Shown: piece by piece, positions 1 to 11,022 of the stretch
Layout: each line of letters starts with the position of its first letter
Position numbering within the stretch: position 1 is the stretch's first letter
NCBI GenBank assembly: GCA_029834535.1
Contig: JAQMWT010000342.1
Span: 47,064 to 111,063 of the forward strand
Direction of reading: 5' to 3'
DNA length: 64,000 nucleotides
DNA from: Chrysophaeum taylorii
Lineage: Eukaryota > Sar > Pelagophyceae > Pelagomonadales > Pelagomonadaceae
Program-made: the position numbers and the translations under genes
The notes under the pieces: model-generated
Told to the model about the DNA's origin: nothing
Seen by the model: the letters and a program-made list of their open reading frames with translations, nothing else
The model's database searches: none

Positions 1-878
1 CGCTTCGCGTCGAGTGTGCTTATGGCGCTGGCATCGCGAGCGTTCGCGTGACAACGCAGCGTGTGCGAGCATCTCGTTTGTCATCGCCGACTTGGTTGTC
101 ATCCCGCATCAGTTTCGCCGGTGGTGGTGAGAGCATTGTCGTCTTTGGTTTCGGTCGTGGCTGGTGTCTCACTAGGGATTTGCGCCGTTGTGTTCCGCGT
201 CCTTGCATTGTGATCCTCGTATTCAGTGGACGTAGGTGCACGCTTCGCAAACCTCATGAGGGTTCCTTTCCGGGAGCAAGCGTCACCCGCCGTCCTCGAT
301 CGCAACCAATGGTTAGCGATCATAGGGTTAGGGCTTGTGTTGTGGCTAGCACCACCCAGACATTTACCTCCTTCATGCCCCCTACACACACCCCCCTCTT
401 AGCAGTCGACATTTAAAGACAGACATTTACCTCCTTCATGCCCCCCACACACACCCCCCTCTTAGCAGTCGACATTTAAAGACAGACATTTTCCTCGTAC
501 TAACAACTCCCGCACCCAAATAAAAATGTGAACAATCATCCGGACAAAAAAATAAAATCGCGAAAGCGATTAGCGCGCACAAACATCCCGAAATTTTGTA
601 TTTGTACTAACAATTACGTCCGTTTCGGCGTCCGTTGTGAATACTTTTCAGTATGTGAGGACACCGGACACTCTAATCAGCGTGCACGAAGCCGGGGCTC
701 AACTCGGGGTTAGCACGAAGAGTGTACATGGTGAGCGTGGCGTACGAAACCTAAACCCCACAAATTTGTGTGTTGTTTTTTACTGGAAAAAAAACGAAAA
801 AAGAACAGGTTTAAACTACCCCTGTAAAAAAGCTTACCAGTCGACCTTTAAAGATACCCTTGTAAAAAACCGAGAGGT
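1..878. other. Upstream region of the OPR gene, no supported gene
   Basis: I see no convincing gene here; short ORFs run on both strands without recognisable protein features. Two tandem copies of a roughly 63-bp unit (about 358-486) contain the sequence ctcttagcagtcgacattta, the same block that forms the 5' end of the PIF1-derived repeats near 38.95, 59.78, 61.03 and 62.36 kb, here on the minus strand. A related scrap (cagtcgacctttaaaga) occurs near 838-854. Confidence 0.5.
358..486 (-). repeat. 5'-end fragments of the Helitron-like repeat, two tandem copies
   Basis: Two head-to-tail copies of a unit of about 63 bp, each with a C-rich tract (cacacacccccctcttagc) followed by agtcgacatttaaagac. 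The same block sits at the 5' end of larger PIF1-helicase-derived repeats elsewhere in the window. No helicase-coding part is present here. Confidence 0.7.
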
Positions 879-3800
879 ATGGTACTCAGGAGGAACTACA
901 TTTGTAGAGCAGCCGTCCGTCCTCAACGGTCCTTTGTGTTTAAACGGACCTCAGCGAGTTTTTTACGGACGATGAAGCGCGCACATGAAAAAAAAAGGCG
1001 CCGTAACGACGATCGAAAGAACAGGCACGTCGACGAACCATCACCTCGCGGTCGACGGATGGCCGACCCTCTGCGCTGCGATGATGCCCGTCCTCGACGA
1101 GGATGGGACGGGCGGCCGCCGTCAGCACTCAGGAAGCGACGCGCGGACTCGCCATCACCCTCCTACGAGCGCCACCAAAAAGGGCCAAAGCCGTCGTCGT
1201 CGTGGCTTCACGAAGCTGCTGGTCGAAGTCGAGACGACCGGCGGCGCGATCCAAATCGAGACCGTTCGCCGATTCGACGACGAATCCCCGACCACGCGGC
1301 AAACAACCAGCGGAGCCGCGAGGACAACGACGGTCGAGGCTTGCCGCACCGTTCTCGGTCTCCAAAGCGAAGACGACCTGGCACGCACGACCACTGGCGG
1401 CGCGACGGTGGTCAGAGAGACTGGCGCCGTTCTCAGCGGCCGGCGCGACGACGAGGGGGTGAGACTCACCGCGCTGGGCATTGCCTCTACTCCGAAGGTC
1501 GCGGCGCCGACACTCCCTCGAGCCACGCGCTAACCAGCAGCGCCGAGGCACCACGATGGCAACAAATAAAGTGGGGGAAGCAGATGACGGACCGCGGTGC
1601 GACTCCCGAAACGATTCTCTCACTCGTTGCGGCTCGTGGCGACGAATTCAGCGCTCGCAACTTGGCGACTGCCGCACACCGTGTTGCCAAGTTTGGAGGC
1701 CGAAACCGCGATGTGCAGCGCGATCCCCGTGTGATGGACCTCGCGAACGCTTGTCGACGCTGCATAAGATTATTCGATCCTCGGGGGCTTGCCAACACAG
1801 CATGGGCCTTCGCGACGGCGCGCCTTCAGGTACCCGAGCTCTTCGCGGCGATCGCCGGCGCGGCTTCATCGCGGCTTGGCGAGTTCAATCCCCAGGAGCT
1901 CGCCAACACCGCGTGGGCCTTCGCGACGGCGCGCATCGAGGCACCTGAGCTCTTCACGGCGATCGCCGGCGTGGCTTCATCGCGGCTTGGCGAGTTCAAG
2001 CCGCAGGAGCTCGCCAACACCGCGTGGGCCTTCGCGACGGCGCGCATCGAGGCACCCGAGCTCTTCGCGGCGACCGCCGGCGCGGCTTCATCGCGGCTGG
2101 GTGAGTTCAAGCCGCAGAACTTCGCCAACACGGCGTGGGCCTTCGCGACGGCGCGCATCGAGGCACCCGAACTCTTCGCGGCGATCTCCGGCGCGGCTTC
2201 ATCGCGGCTTGGCGAGTTCAATCCCCAGGAGCTCGCCAACACGGCGTGGGCCTTCGCGACGGCGCGCATCGAGGCACCTGAGCTCTTCGCGGCGATCCCC
2301 GGCGCGGCTTCGTCTCGGCTTGGCGAGTTCAACCCGCAGGACCTCGCCAATACGGTGTGGGCCTTCGCGACGGCGCGCATCGAGGCACCTGAGCTCTTCG
2401 CGGCGATCGCCGGCGCGGCTTCATCGCGGTTTGGCAAGTTCAATCCCCAGAACCTCGCCAGCACGGCGTGGGCCTTCGCGACGGCGCGCATCGAGGCACC
2501 TGAGCTCTTCGCGGCGATCGCCGGCACGGCTTCATCTCGGCTTGGCGAGTTCAACCCGCAGGACCTCGCCAATACGGCGTGGGCCTTCGCGACGGCGCGC
2601 ATCGAGGCACCCGAGCTCTTCGCGGCGATCGCCGGCGCGGCTTCATCGCGGCTGGGTGAGTTCAATTCGCAGAACATCGCCAACACGGCGTGGGCCTTCG
2701 CGACGGCGCGCATCGAGGCACCCGAGCTCTTCGCGGCGATCGCCGGCGCGGCTTCATCGCGGCTTGGCGAGTTTAATCCTCAGGACCTCGTCAACACGGC
2801 GTGGGCCTTCGCGACGGCGCGCATCGACGCACCCGAGCTCTTCGCGGCGATCGCCGGCGCGGCTTCGTCTCGTCCTGGCGAGTTCAACCCTCAGGGGCTA
2901 TCCAACACGGCGTGGGCCTTCGCGACGGCGCGCATCGAGGCACCTGAGCTCTTCGCGGCGATCGCCGGCGCGGCGTCATCGCGGCTGGGTGAGTTCAACC
3001 CGCAGGACCTCGCCAATACGGTGTGGGCCTTCGCGACGGCGCGCATCGAGGCACCTGAGCTCTTCGCGGCGATCTCCGGCGCGGCTTCATCGCGGCTTGG
3101 CGAGTTCAATCCCCAGGAGCTCGCCAACACGGCGTGGGCCTTCGCGACCGCGCGCATCGAGGCACCTGAGCTCTTCGCGGCGATCGCCGGCACGGCTTCA
3201 TCTCGGCTTGGCGAGTTCAACCCGCAGGACCTCGCCAATACGGCGTGGGCCTTCGCGACGGCGCGCATCGAGGCACCCGAGCTCTTCGCGGCGATCGCCG
3301 GCGCGGCTTCATCGCGGCTGGGTGAGTTCAATTCGCAGAACATCGCCAACACGGCGTGGGCCTTCGCGACGGCGCGCATCGAGGCACCCGAGCTCTTCGC
3401 GGCGATCGCCGGCGCGGCTTCATCGCGGCTTGGCGAGTTTAATCCTCAGGACCTCGTCAACACGGCGTGGGCCTTCGCGACGGCGCGCATCGACGCACCC
3501 GAGCTCTTCGCGGCGATCGCCGGCGCGGCTTCGTCTCGTCCTGGCGAGTTCAACCCTCAGGGGCTATCCAACACGGCGTGGGCCTTCGCGACGGCGCGCA
3601 TCGAGGCACCTGAGCTCTTCGCGGCGATCGCCGGCGCGGCGTCATCGCGGCTGGGTGAGTTCAACCCGCAGGACCTCGCCAATACGGTGTGGGCCTTCGC
3701 GACGGCGCGCATCGAGGCACCTGAGCTCTTCGCGGCGATCTCCGGCGCGGCTTCATCGCGGCTTGGCGAGTTCAATCCCCAGGAGCTCGCCAACACGGCG

Positions 3801-6008
3801 TGGGCCTTCGCGACCGCGCGCATCGAGGCACCTGAGCTCTTCGCGGCGATCGCCGGCACGGCTTCATCTCGGCTTGGCGAGTTCAACCCGCAGGACCTCG
3901 CCAATACGGCGTGGGCCTTCGCGACGGCGCGCATCGAGGCACCCGAGCTCTTCGCGGCGATCGCCGGCGCGGCTTCGTCTCGGCTTGGCGAGTTCAACCC
4001 GCAGGACCTCGCCAATACGGTGTGGGCCTTCGCGACGGCGCGCATCGAGGCACCTGAGCTCTTCGCGGCGATCGCCGGCGCGGCTTCATCGCGGTTTGGC
4101 AAGTTCAATCCCCAGAACCTCGCCAGCACGGCGTGGGCCTTCGCGACGGCGCGCATCGAGGCACCTGAGCTCTTCGCGGCGATCGCCGGCACGGCTTCAT
4201 CTCGGCTTGGCGAGTTCAACCCGCAGGACCTCGCCAATACGGCGTGGGCCTTCGCGACGGCGCGCATCGAGGCACCCGAGCTCTTCGCGGCGATCGCCGG
4301 CGCGGCTTCATCGCGGCTGGGTGAGTTCAATTCGCAGAACATCGCCAACACGGCGTGGGCCTTCGCGACGGCGCGCATCGAGGCACCCGAGCTCTTCGCG
4401 GCGATCGCCGGCGCGGCTTCATCGCGGCTTGGCGAGTTTAATCCTCAGGACCTCGTCAACACGGCGTGGGCCTTCGCGACGGCGCGCATCGACGCACCCG
4501 AGCTCTTCGCGGCGATCGCCGGCGCGGCTTCGTCTCGTCCTGGCGAGTTCAACCCTCAGGGGCTATCCAACACGGCGTGGGCCTTCGCGACGGCGCGCAT
4601 CGAGGCACCTGAGCTCTTCGCGGCGATCGCCGGCGCGGCGTCATCGCGGCTGGGTGAGTTCAACCCGCAGGACCTCGCCAATACGGTGTGGGCCTTCGCG
4701 ACGGCGCGCATCGAGGCACCTGAGCTCTTCGCGGCGATCTCCGGCGCGGCTTCATCGCGGCTTGGCGAGTTCAATCCCCAGGAGCTCGCCAACACGGCGT
4801 GGGCCTTCGCGACCGCGCGCATCGAGGCACCTGAGCTCTTCGCGGCGATCCCCGGGGCGGCTTCGTCTCGGCTTGGCGAGTTCAACCCGCAGGACCTCGC
4901 CAATACGGTGTGGGCCTTCGCGACGGCGCGCATCGAGGCACCTGAGCTCTTCGCGGCGATCGCCGGCGCGGCTTCATCGCGGCTTGGCGAGTTCAAGCCC
5001 CAGGAGCTCGCCAACACGGCGTGGGCCTTCGCGACGGCGCGCATCGAGGCACCTCAGCTCTTCGCGGCAATCGCCGCCGCGGATTCATCGCGGATTGGCG
5101 AGTTCAAGCCCCAGGACCTCGCCAACACGGCGTGGGCCTTCGCGACGGCGCGCATCGACGCACCCGAGCTCTTCGCGGCGATCGCCGGCGCGGCTTCGTC
5201 TCGGCTTGGCGAGTTCAACCCTCAGGGGCTTGCCAACACGGCGTGGGCCTTCGCGACAGCGCGCATCGAGGCGCCTGAGCTTTTTGACGCGATTACCTTG
5301 GCAGCCCGGTCACAGCTGGGCAAATTCAATCATCGGGGACTTGCTAGCACGGCGTGGGCCTTCGCGACGGCGGGCATCGAGGCACCTGAGCTTTTTGACG
5401 CGATTACCTTGGCAGCCCGGTCACGGCTGGGCGAATTCAATCCTCAGGATCTTGCCAACACATCTTGGGCATTTGCCTGCGTCGACTGGAAAAAGGACCC
5501 CGAGTTTTTCACCGAGCTCGCTTACTTCGCTGTCACAGATCTCGGTGCCCTCAATGATCGTGAACTGTCGCAGCTCCACCTTGCTTCGTTGCATTTTCGC
5601 CTCGAGTGGCCCGACCAGAGCTCCCCGCTGTCAAACCACCAGGAGATGCTCCAGGTGGCGTTTCAACGTCAGGACCCCATACCGTCCCAGCTCCAACGCG
5701 ACGTTGCGACCGCGCTCGACCGAGTTGGCTGGATGCACGTCTTCGAGCACGTGACCGAAGAGGGACTGTCGCTTGACATGGCTCAACCCGACACCAAGCG
5801 CGCGGTCGAAGTCGACGGGCCACACCACTACCTCAAGAGAACGAAGGTTGAGGACGGGCCTACGCGCTTCAAGTCCCGACTGCTACGGCGGCTTGGCTGG
5901 GACGTATTCCACATTTCGTTCTTTGAGTGGGCCGCCCTCGACGGCGAGCGAGAACAGGACTCTTTTCTCCGGGGCAAGCTGCAAATAATGCTATCAGCAC
6001 CAGCGTAG
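879..6008 (+). CDS. Octotricopeptide-repeat (OPR) protein with C-terminal RAP domain
   Basis: Single 1709-residue ORF. Residues 1-31 are rich in Arg with no acidic residues, which would suit a mitochondrial or plastid targeting peptide. Residues about 32-230 are basic and SR/RD-rich. From residue 304 about 34 tandem 37-residue repeats follow, each with the core NTAWAFATARIEAPELF, ending near residue 1560. The C-terminus (about residues 1630-1705) is a RAP domain, with the features VEVDGPHHY, a spaced basic helix, and LGWDVFHISFFEW, a nuclease-like fold. OPR/RAP proteins of algae and protists bind organelle RNA and direct its processing, stability or translation; that role is inferred from family. 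Repeats are nearly identical at DNA level, so the gene is evolving by unequal exchange. A downstream in-frame ATG at 972 would remove the putative presequence. Upstream exons cannot be excluded. Confidence 0.88.
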   Translation: MVLRRNYICRAAVRPQRSFVFKRTSASFLRTMKRAHEKKRRRNDDRKNRHVDEPSPRGRRMADPLRCDDARPRRGWDGRPPSALRKRRADSPSPSYERHQKGPKPSSSWLHEAAGRSRDDRRRDPNRDRSPIRRRIPDHAANNQRSREDNDGRGLPHRSRSPKRRRPGTHDHWRRDGGQRDWRRSQRPARRRGGETHRAGHCLYSEGRGADTPSSHALTSSAEAPRWQQIKWGKQMTDRGATPETILSLVAARGDEFSARNLATAAHRVAKFGGRNRDVQRDPRVMDLANACRRCIRLFDPRGLANTAWAFATARLQVPELFAAIAGAASSRLGEFNPQELANTAWAFATARIEAPELFTAIAGVASSRLGEFKPQELANTAWAFATARIEAPELFAATAGAASSRLGEFKPQNFANTAWAFATARIEAPELFAAISGAASSRLGEFNPQELANTAWAFATARIEAPELFAAIPGAASSRLGEFNPQDLANTVWAFATARIEAPELFAAIAGAASSRFGKFNPQNLASTAWAFATARIEAPELFAAIAGTASSRLGEFNPQDLANTAWAFATARIEAPELFAAIAGAASSRLGEFNSQNIANTAWAFATARIEAPELFAAIAGAASSRLGEFNPQDLVNTAWAFATARIDAPELFAAIAGAASSRPGEFNPQGLSNTAWAFATARIEAPELFAAIAGAASSRLGEFNPQDLANTVWAFATARIEAPELFAAISGAASSRLGEFNPQELANTAWAFATARIEAPELFAAIAGTASSRLGEFNPQDLANTAWAFATARIEAPELFAAIAGAASSRLGEFNSQNIANTAWAFATARIEAPELFAAIAGAASSRLGEFNPQDLVNTAWAFATARIDAPELFAAIAGAASSRPGEFNPQGLSNTAWAFATARIEAPELFAAIAGAASSRLGEFNPQDLANTVWAFATARIEAPELFAAISGAASSRLGEFNPQELANTAWAFATARIEAPELFAAIAGTASSRLGEFNPQDLANTAWAFATARIEAPELFAAIAGAASSRLGEFNPQDLANTVWAFATARIEAPELFAAIAGAASSRFGKFNPQNLASTAWAFATARIEAPELFAAIAGTASSRLGEFNPQDLANTAWAFATARIEAPELFAAIAGAASSRLGEFNSQNIANTAWAFATARIEAPELFAAIAGAASSRLGEFNPQDLVNTAWAFATARIDAPELFAAIAGAASSRPGEFNPQGLSNTAWAFATARIEAPELFAAIAGAASSRLGEFNPQDLANTVWAFATARIEAPELFAAISGAASSRLGEFNPQELANTAWAFATARIEAPELFAAIPGAASSRLGEFNPQDLANTVWAFATARIEAPELFAAIAGAASSRLGEFKPQELANTAWAFATARIEAPQLFAAIAAADSSRIGEFKPQDLANTAWAFATARIDAPELFAAIAGAASSRLGEFNPQGLANTAWAFATARIEAPELFDAITLAARSQLGKFNHRGLASTAWAFATAGIEAPELFDAITLAARSRLGEFNPQDLANTSWAFACVDWKKDPEFFTELAYFAVTDLGALNDRELSQLHLASLHFRLEWPDQSSPLSNHQEMLQVAFQRQDPIPSQLQRDVATALDRVGWMHVFEHVTEEGLSLDMAQPDTKRAVEVDGPHHYLKRTKVEDGPTRFKSRLLRRLGWDVFHISFFEWAALDGEREQDSFLRGKLQIMLSAPA
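2454..4784 (+). repeat. Higher-order 666-bp tandem repeats inside the OPR gene
   Basis: The basic OPR unit is 111 bp. Six consecutive units form a 666-bp block that recurs nearly base for base at 2454-3119, 3120-3785 and 4119-4784; a 333-bp half-block separates the second and third copies. The period preserves the reading frame. Variant residues (IANT, LVNT, RPGEF, LSNT, AISG, AIAGT) recur in the same order in each block, which shows block duplication and not unit-by-unit conversion. Confidence 0.9.
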
Positions 6009-6107
6009 TAATTGATTCCTTCCAAAGATTCGTTGTCATCACCTTCCCTTCCGCGTTTGTTCATTCTCCCGGCTTCTCGAGCCTAAATGATGGTTGCAAT
6101 AATTACC

Positions 6108-8838
6108 AACGTTGGGAATTCACTTCAGCAAGTGAACGTGAACCACTTCACCAGCCACGCAATATTGGTGAAGTGATTTGAAGTGAACACGTCACCCTAC
6201 GTGGCCATCGTGAACCTTTGTGAAGTGAACGCCACTTTTTTTTTTTTTTAACGCCAGCGCCGGTCCCTGCCGCGCCCCGTCAGTCCCGTGCCCCCCGCGC
6301 GCTATTGCCTAGGTCTGGTGCTCTTAGATTCATTCGCGTTTCGGGACGAAGGAGGAGTTGGTGGATGGGGTTCGGTGTTTCTTACTTTAGGCGATGTGAG
6401 CGACCTCGGATCGTCGTCTGGTTCTTCCTCATCAACCTCCATCTCCAAAGAGTCTCGGGGATGGTGCTCTCGGCGTTTTTGAACTCGGTCTCGTGTCCGA
6501 GGTCCCTGTACTTAATCCGGGCCGCCGCAATGAAGAAATTCGTGTTCATGCGCAGTAGGGCAACTTTGTCCGTCTCGTCCGCGCTGAGCAACGTGTTTCC
6601 CTCAGTCAGGACAAGATTTCCAATGCTCAGGCAGCGCTCACAGTAGCTCTGCGCGCCATGTGTACCAATTGAAAAAAACCCTTAGAGGAGGCTCTCGCCA
6701 TGTCCGGAAGGAAGGAACCCATACTGCTCCTTGGTGAGCGGTCGATACAGCTTTCCAACGTCGAGCACAGCCAGATCTGTGAAGCCGACTTCATCCTTCT
6801 TCTCAAGTTCAGGATAATGCTCTTTCCAGTTGAGCGATCTCGACAGCCTGATGATCCATTGAGTGAAGACCTGTTCAAACTCCACATTGAAATCTGGTTC
6901 TCAGGCATAGCAAAAGAAGGCACGTCGCCACTAATGTCGTCGTCCCAAGCATCGTCGGGTGCGTCGAGTGCCGCCAAGAGACTGCGGGCAGGCACAGGCT
7001 CGGAGGGCGGCGCAGGCTCGGAGGAAGTCTTTGCCTTTTCGTGGTGGAGTGCAGTCCGTGCGTAAATCACATATTCTTCCTTGAGCAACTTCCTGGCCCG
7101 AGCTCTCTGATTGGACGACAGGTGCCGGCAGTTGATAGTCCGAAAGTCAAGAAGGAAGGCAATCAGCTCGCGATCGTTGAATTCGTAGTCGAAGTGACGC
7201 ACGTAGTTTTCATTATTCCCGCAAAACCGACGCTCACATTCGAGAATAGCCCGCTCAAGACAGATTTTGCCGGTCTCGCTGAGGTCGTCAACATCGACAG
7301 TCTTACGTGGCATGGATTTCAAAGTTATGTTCGGGCGAACAATGACTTCTAGCGTCCCAGCTCGCAGAGACTCGATCATGTTGTGCTTGATCAATGCGGC
7401 GCGCGCCCCCAGGTATAAGTGTTCATGTTGCACGAAAACAACGGCCGCATCCGTTATAGCAAAAATCGCCTCGAATTCAGCCAACACCACCCATTGCTCA
7501 TCACTGATTGTCCAGGGGAGTCCAATGTTGGTAGCCGTGTACAGTTTGAGCACGCGGTGCATACGCAGCAAGGAACGAATAAGTTGGTATCGCGCCCGGA
7601 ACCTCGTCTTATTGAGGTCGAGCTTGAGCTTCGGCGATTTATTTCCCCGGCTGTAATGGCAAAAGCGCATGCAGATCCTTCAAAAGTGTGCCACCGTAAG
7701 AAAAGTACTTGGCTCCATCGTGGGCACTGTTCTGCAGCTCCTGGCCAGCTGGGAATGGATTGTTCACCTGCTTGCCTCTGGATCGTGTCAAGTCGCCACA
7801 TGCCGCTGCCGAGATCTTTGAGATATCATGCATGTCACACACGCTTGGACGTCAACAAAAAATTCTTCGGCGACGCCAATTGCAGCCCGGCCTCGTGAAC
7901 AATGGTTGCGGCCGCGAAATCGATATCGATTCTCGCACGCTCCGCGACCACAGAACGGAGCAGAGAAGCCGTGCCGGAATCGGTTCCGTCGTCAGCTGGA
8001 ACGAGGCCCACGCGGGAACACCGCCTCAACGCCACTCCAATCGGGCCAGATGAAGGATAGGCCAATGGCCTGTCGCTTGAACTTATCCTTCCTTGAGTGT
8101 CCCGCCGTCATGCAGTACCTGGGCGAATGGAGTGCCGAAAGCCGCCGCTTCATAAATAACACTCCGTAACGACGTGCTTCAAGATTCGAACAACAAAACA
8201 ATGATATTCAGCGTCCACCCATTCGAACAGCGCCTTTCGAGTCATGAACGAGGGCGCTTGCCTTTTCCGCCGCCACCGCCGCGGTAATACTACGCCTCAA
8301 TTATTTGGTTGCGATGATCTTCGTCGTCAGTCAAAGGTGCGCTTGGAAAAAATCCGCTGCGACGTGTACGCGTAGTGCCGAGCCGAGAACGCCATCATCA
8401 GGGAAGAGTGCTTTGCCTGGCTGGGCATGGCCATGAAGTATCTCGTAATATCCGATTTACCCATCGAGGCTGCTGCCACAACGCCCACGGCCGTCATAAA
8501 AAACGCCCTCCTTTTCTTGGTCTGTCTTCTGTTTCTTGGTGAGCTGTCAACACGTCCCAGCTCGTCGAATCCTCCTCCTCCGGATGCGCAGCCTTGAAGT
8601 GGGCCGGCCCCAAGGGGGCTTGGTCGTCTGTCTGCCACGTGCCTTTCTTGAAGTCTCTCGTCACCACCTTCAGGCGCTCCCAGCACCGGATACACACATG
8701 CGTCGTCGCCTTCCCACTGGTCAGTCAACGCGGTGGCTGGTCAGGATGATTTTCCTTCAGTCGACGCACGCAGTCCCACCACCACATTTTGGGACGAAAA
8801 TTTTCGGTGAAGTGAAGTGAAGCGAATTCCCAACGCTG
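6108..8838 (-). mobile_element. hAT-superfamily DNA transposon with TIRs and 8-bp TSD
   Basis: Terminal inverted repeats begin CARCGTTGGGAATTC followed by (A/G)CTTC at both ends (6108 onward and the complement of 8838 backward). The element is flanked by a perfect 8-bp direct repeat ATAATTAC (6100-6107 and 8839-8846), the duplication length expected for hAT. It is 2731 bp long. Inside, on the minus strand, lie a BED-like zinc finger, a central transposase region and the hAT dimerisation motif, in broken frames. The nearly intact TIRs and TSD imply a fairly recent insertion of a defective copy. Confidence 0.88.
6385..8728 (-). pseudogene. hAT transposase, frame-broken
   Basis: Order on the minus strand: a BED-type finger near 8700-8590 (CIRC followed by HFKAAH), a middle part near 7840-7640, a 347-residue ORF (7670-6627) with typical hAT helical sequence, and the C-terminal dimerisation region at about 6645-6530 containing CERCLSIGNLVLTEGN and LLRMN, the equivalent of the SERxFS...L..N signature. 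These pieces lie in at least three frames, so no single protein can be made without correction. hAT transposases cut and paste DNA with a DDE/RNase H fold in the nucleus. The ORF at 8728 may hold the original start. Frame breaks could be mutations or assembly indels. Confidence 0.8.
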
Positions 8839-8846
8839 ATAATTAC

Positions 8847-9900
8847 AATAACAACCAACTTGAAGGCGCCGCCTCCCAGCGCGCGGCAGCCTTCGCTATG
8901 TGGTTGGTTCTGCCGACTACGACGGGCCTTCCCCATTAAACTTTCCTCGAAAGTCGTCGCTTAGATTGGCGAGGCGTCCTCCACCCGTTCGATCGCGCGT
9001 TCTAGCCGTGGTTGGCGTGGTCGCTGGAGCTTGGCCGCAAAACTCGTCGCGGCGCCATCGGCGATGTGGTGGCCCCAGAGCAGCTCTCGACGCTAAGAAG
9101 AAGGCGGCGTGGCACTCGAGATGACGGAGCTCCGAGGTCTCGTTTAACGGTCTCGTTTAACGGTCTTGTTTAACGGTCTCGTTTAACGTCGCCGACGAAG
9201 TGCATAGACTGCCCCACATCGAACGTGCGACGCATGCCGCGACACCAGGAGCGTGGTCTCCGGATCATTGGCGTCAGTAGAGCAGCAGCGACGTGGTGGA
9301 TCGTGGACAGTCAACGGTTTTGCCCGTATCTCGAGGAGGAACTTCGACCTCGTCGTAGAAGGCCTCGTACTCGGCGGTCGCGACGAGTTGTGGCGATGTT
9401 TGGGAACGAACTACTTGGCGCCGGCCACGACATCTCATCCGTGAGACTCAGTGGACGTCTCATGTCGGTTTGATCAAGGACGTTCGATTCGATGATGCCG
9501 TCCGTTCTTCGAATAATAATTGAAGTCCTGCGCGCGTCGTCAATTGCTTTTTTTTTGGGGGTTTTACGACGACGAGTGAGCATCTCTCTTCAGCCTTGGG
9601 CGCCATCCTTGACGCGCCGAGTGGATTTTCATCAAAAAAGTGGCGAATATTGAAAAAAAAAACGAATTTTTTTTTTTTTTTATATGGGGAAATCGCAATT
9701 AGGGGAAGGGCGGATTAGATAGATCCAACTATTCCGTGCTTTAATTAGAGCTTCACCACGACTTATTTTAGTTGGGGCAACGTCGATGGCTTAGTTTGAT
9801 TCAAATGATATCAAACTACTTTAAGCCCAAGTGGTTCAAACTAAGCTGGTGCGTTTTGGGACGTGCACCAAAATAACCCGCACCCTAGTAGTTTTTTCGT
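8847..9900. other. Intergenic region, no supported gene
   Basis: No recognisable protein. It holds four tandem 13-bp units ggtctcgtttaac (9136-9187, one with a single change) and homopolymer runs near 9648-9680, after which the sequence becomes AT-rich. Short ORFs near 9225-9583 on both strands have no features. Confidence 0.5.
9136..9187 (+). repeat. 13-bp tandem repeat, four copies
   Basis: Four contiguous copies of ggtctcgtttaac, the third reading ggtcttgtttaac. No nearby gene suggests a function. Confidence 0.8.
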
Positions 9901-10324
9901 GCCGTGCCACCCGTCGTCACATCCGCACGGCACGGCGAAACCGTGCCGCCCCAAAAGCTGCATGACGCAGGTCACAGAAGTTATGTACTAAACTCGCTAG
10001 GCCGCCCACGCGCACTTGTTATAGGTCTTCGGGTGGTGGCTCTCCGTTCGGTTCCGAGGGGATCTCCGACGTTTTCTCGAGGCGCCCTCCGCGCAGGAGA
10101 TATCCGTACTGCGCGCGGGCTTATTCGATGGACTCGCGATTCATGCGGGATACGACGAGAATGTCGTGTTCTTCGCATAGTCTTCGGACGCGACGATGAG
10201 CGGCATCGCGCATTAACCCTAACGATTGTCCGGGAAAAAACCTAGTACGTGTTGTATTAGTACAAGTTGCAGGAGGTCGACACGCGACAACGTAGCCTGT
10301 TCGCGAGGTTGACAGGTCAGGGAG

Positions 10325-10492
10325 GTGTGGGAGCGCCATGGAGGCACGGCGGGAGTCTCTCGGGTCTACGATGGAGTTCGGGACAGCGACAAAGACGATA
10401 TTCAGCTAGCGTTCGAGAAAATGAATGAAGACCGGAGGAAAAGGCCCGTTAGGAGGACAGGCAAGTCTCGCGACTGCACCGACACTTCGAGG
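10325..10492 (+). other. Left part of a locus split by the copia insertion
   Basis: A short open stretch (includes the residues DIQLAFEKMNEDRRKRP) runs directly into the copia LTR. The counterpart on the other side of the element begins at 24237. The last five bases, cgagg (10488-10492), resemble the first five after the element, cgaag. I cannot assign a family. Confidence 0.3.
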
Positions 10493-10903
10493 TGGAGAGA
10501 TTTGACCCTCTCCGGGTACTACATGGTAGAGACTGCGTGCAGTCTTAGGCGTGTACAGACCATTCCGCTTGTCACATGCTACTACGCAAGGTAGGGATTT
10601 AAGCCCTAACTCCTTAAGGACATTAGGTCCCATAGAAGCGTTTACACTGACAACGAGGAACGAAGCCTCTGTTAATTAAACAGAACACCCCGTACCTGAC
10701 GGTACGCACCTGGAGGGAGGCCTACTCCATGTTGGAAGAGAGCTTCAGACTGGGTTCTTCATAGTCGTGAAAAGTATAATTGCGGAAGGGGTAAGGAAGG
10801 AAGGGAGGAACGAGAGAAAGCCGTATTACGGAGAGAAAACCCTCGTGTAGAGATAGGTGTGAAATGTTCCAGTGTCGCACACATAATAGTGTAGTTCTCT
10901 GGA
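10493..10903 (-). repeat. 3' LTR of copia A
   Basis: 411 bp, about 98.5% identical by eye to the copy at 23813-24223. It begins TGGAGAGATTTGACC on the plus strand and ends GTAG(T/C)TCTCTGGA. The ends are not the usual TG...CA in both directions. It is followed inward by the polypurine tract. Confidence 0.93.
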
Positions 10904-10912
10904 CCCCCTCAA
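10904..10912 (-). promoter_or_regulatory. Polypurine tract of copia A
   Basis: On the minus strand TTGAGGGGG lies directly against the 3' LTR, the position of the plus-strand primer in LTR retrotransposons. The same tract abuts the LTR of copia C at 62810-62818. Confidence 0.75.
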
Positions 10913-11022
10913 CGTGTGAAAACGGTTTATGCATTTCAGACGTTCTTGAAGCGGAACTTAAATGCAATGTACATGAGAACAGTGAACAGTGGAACAAACA
11001 ACAACAGAACAGGACAAATTAA

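Noticed and set aside
358-486. Telomere-like C-rich repeats
   Set aside because: The blocks recur internally at the 5' ends of the Helitron-like repeats and contain non-telomeric sequence.
1789-5754. 1321-residue Ser/Arg-rich ORF in another frame of the OPR gene, and several antisense ORFs there
   Set aside because: They exist only because the 111-bp repeat has no stops in those frames; the OPR frame has a recognisable fold and a RAP domain.
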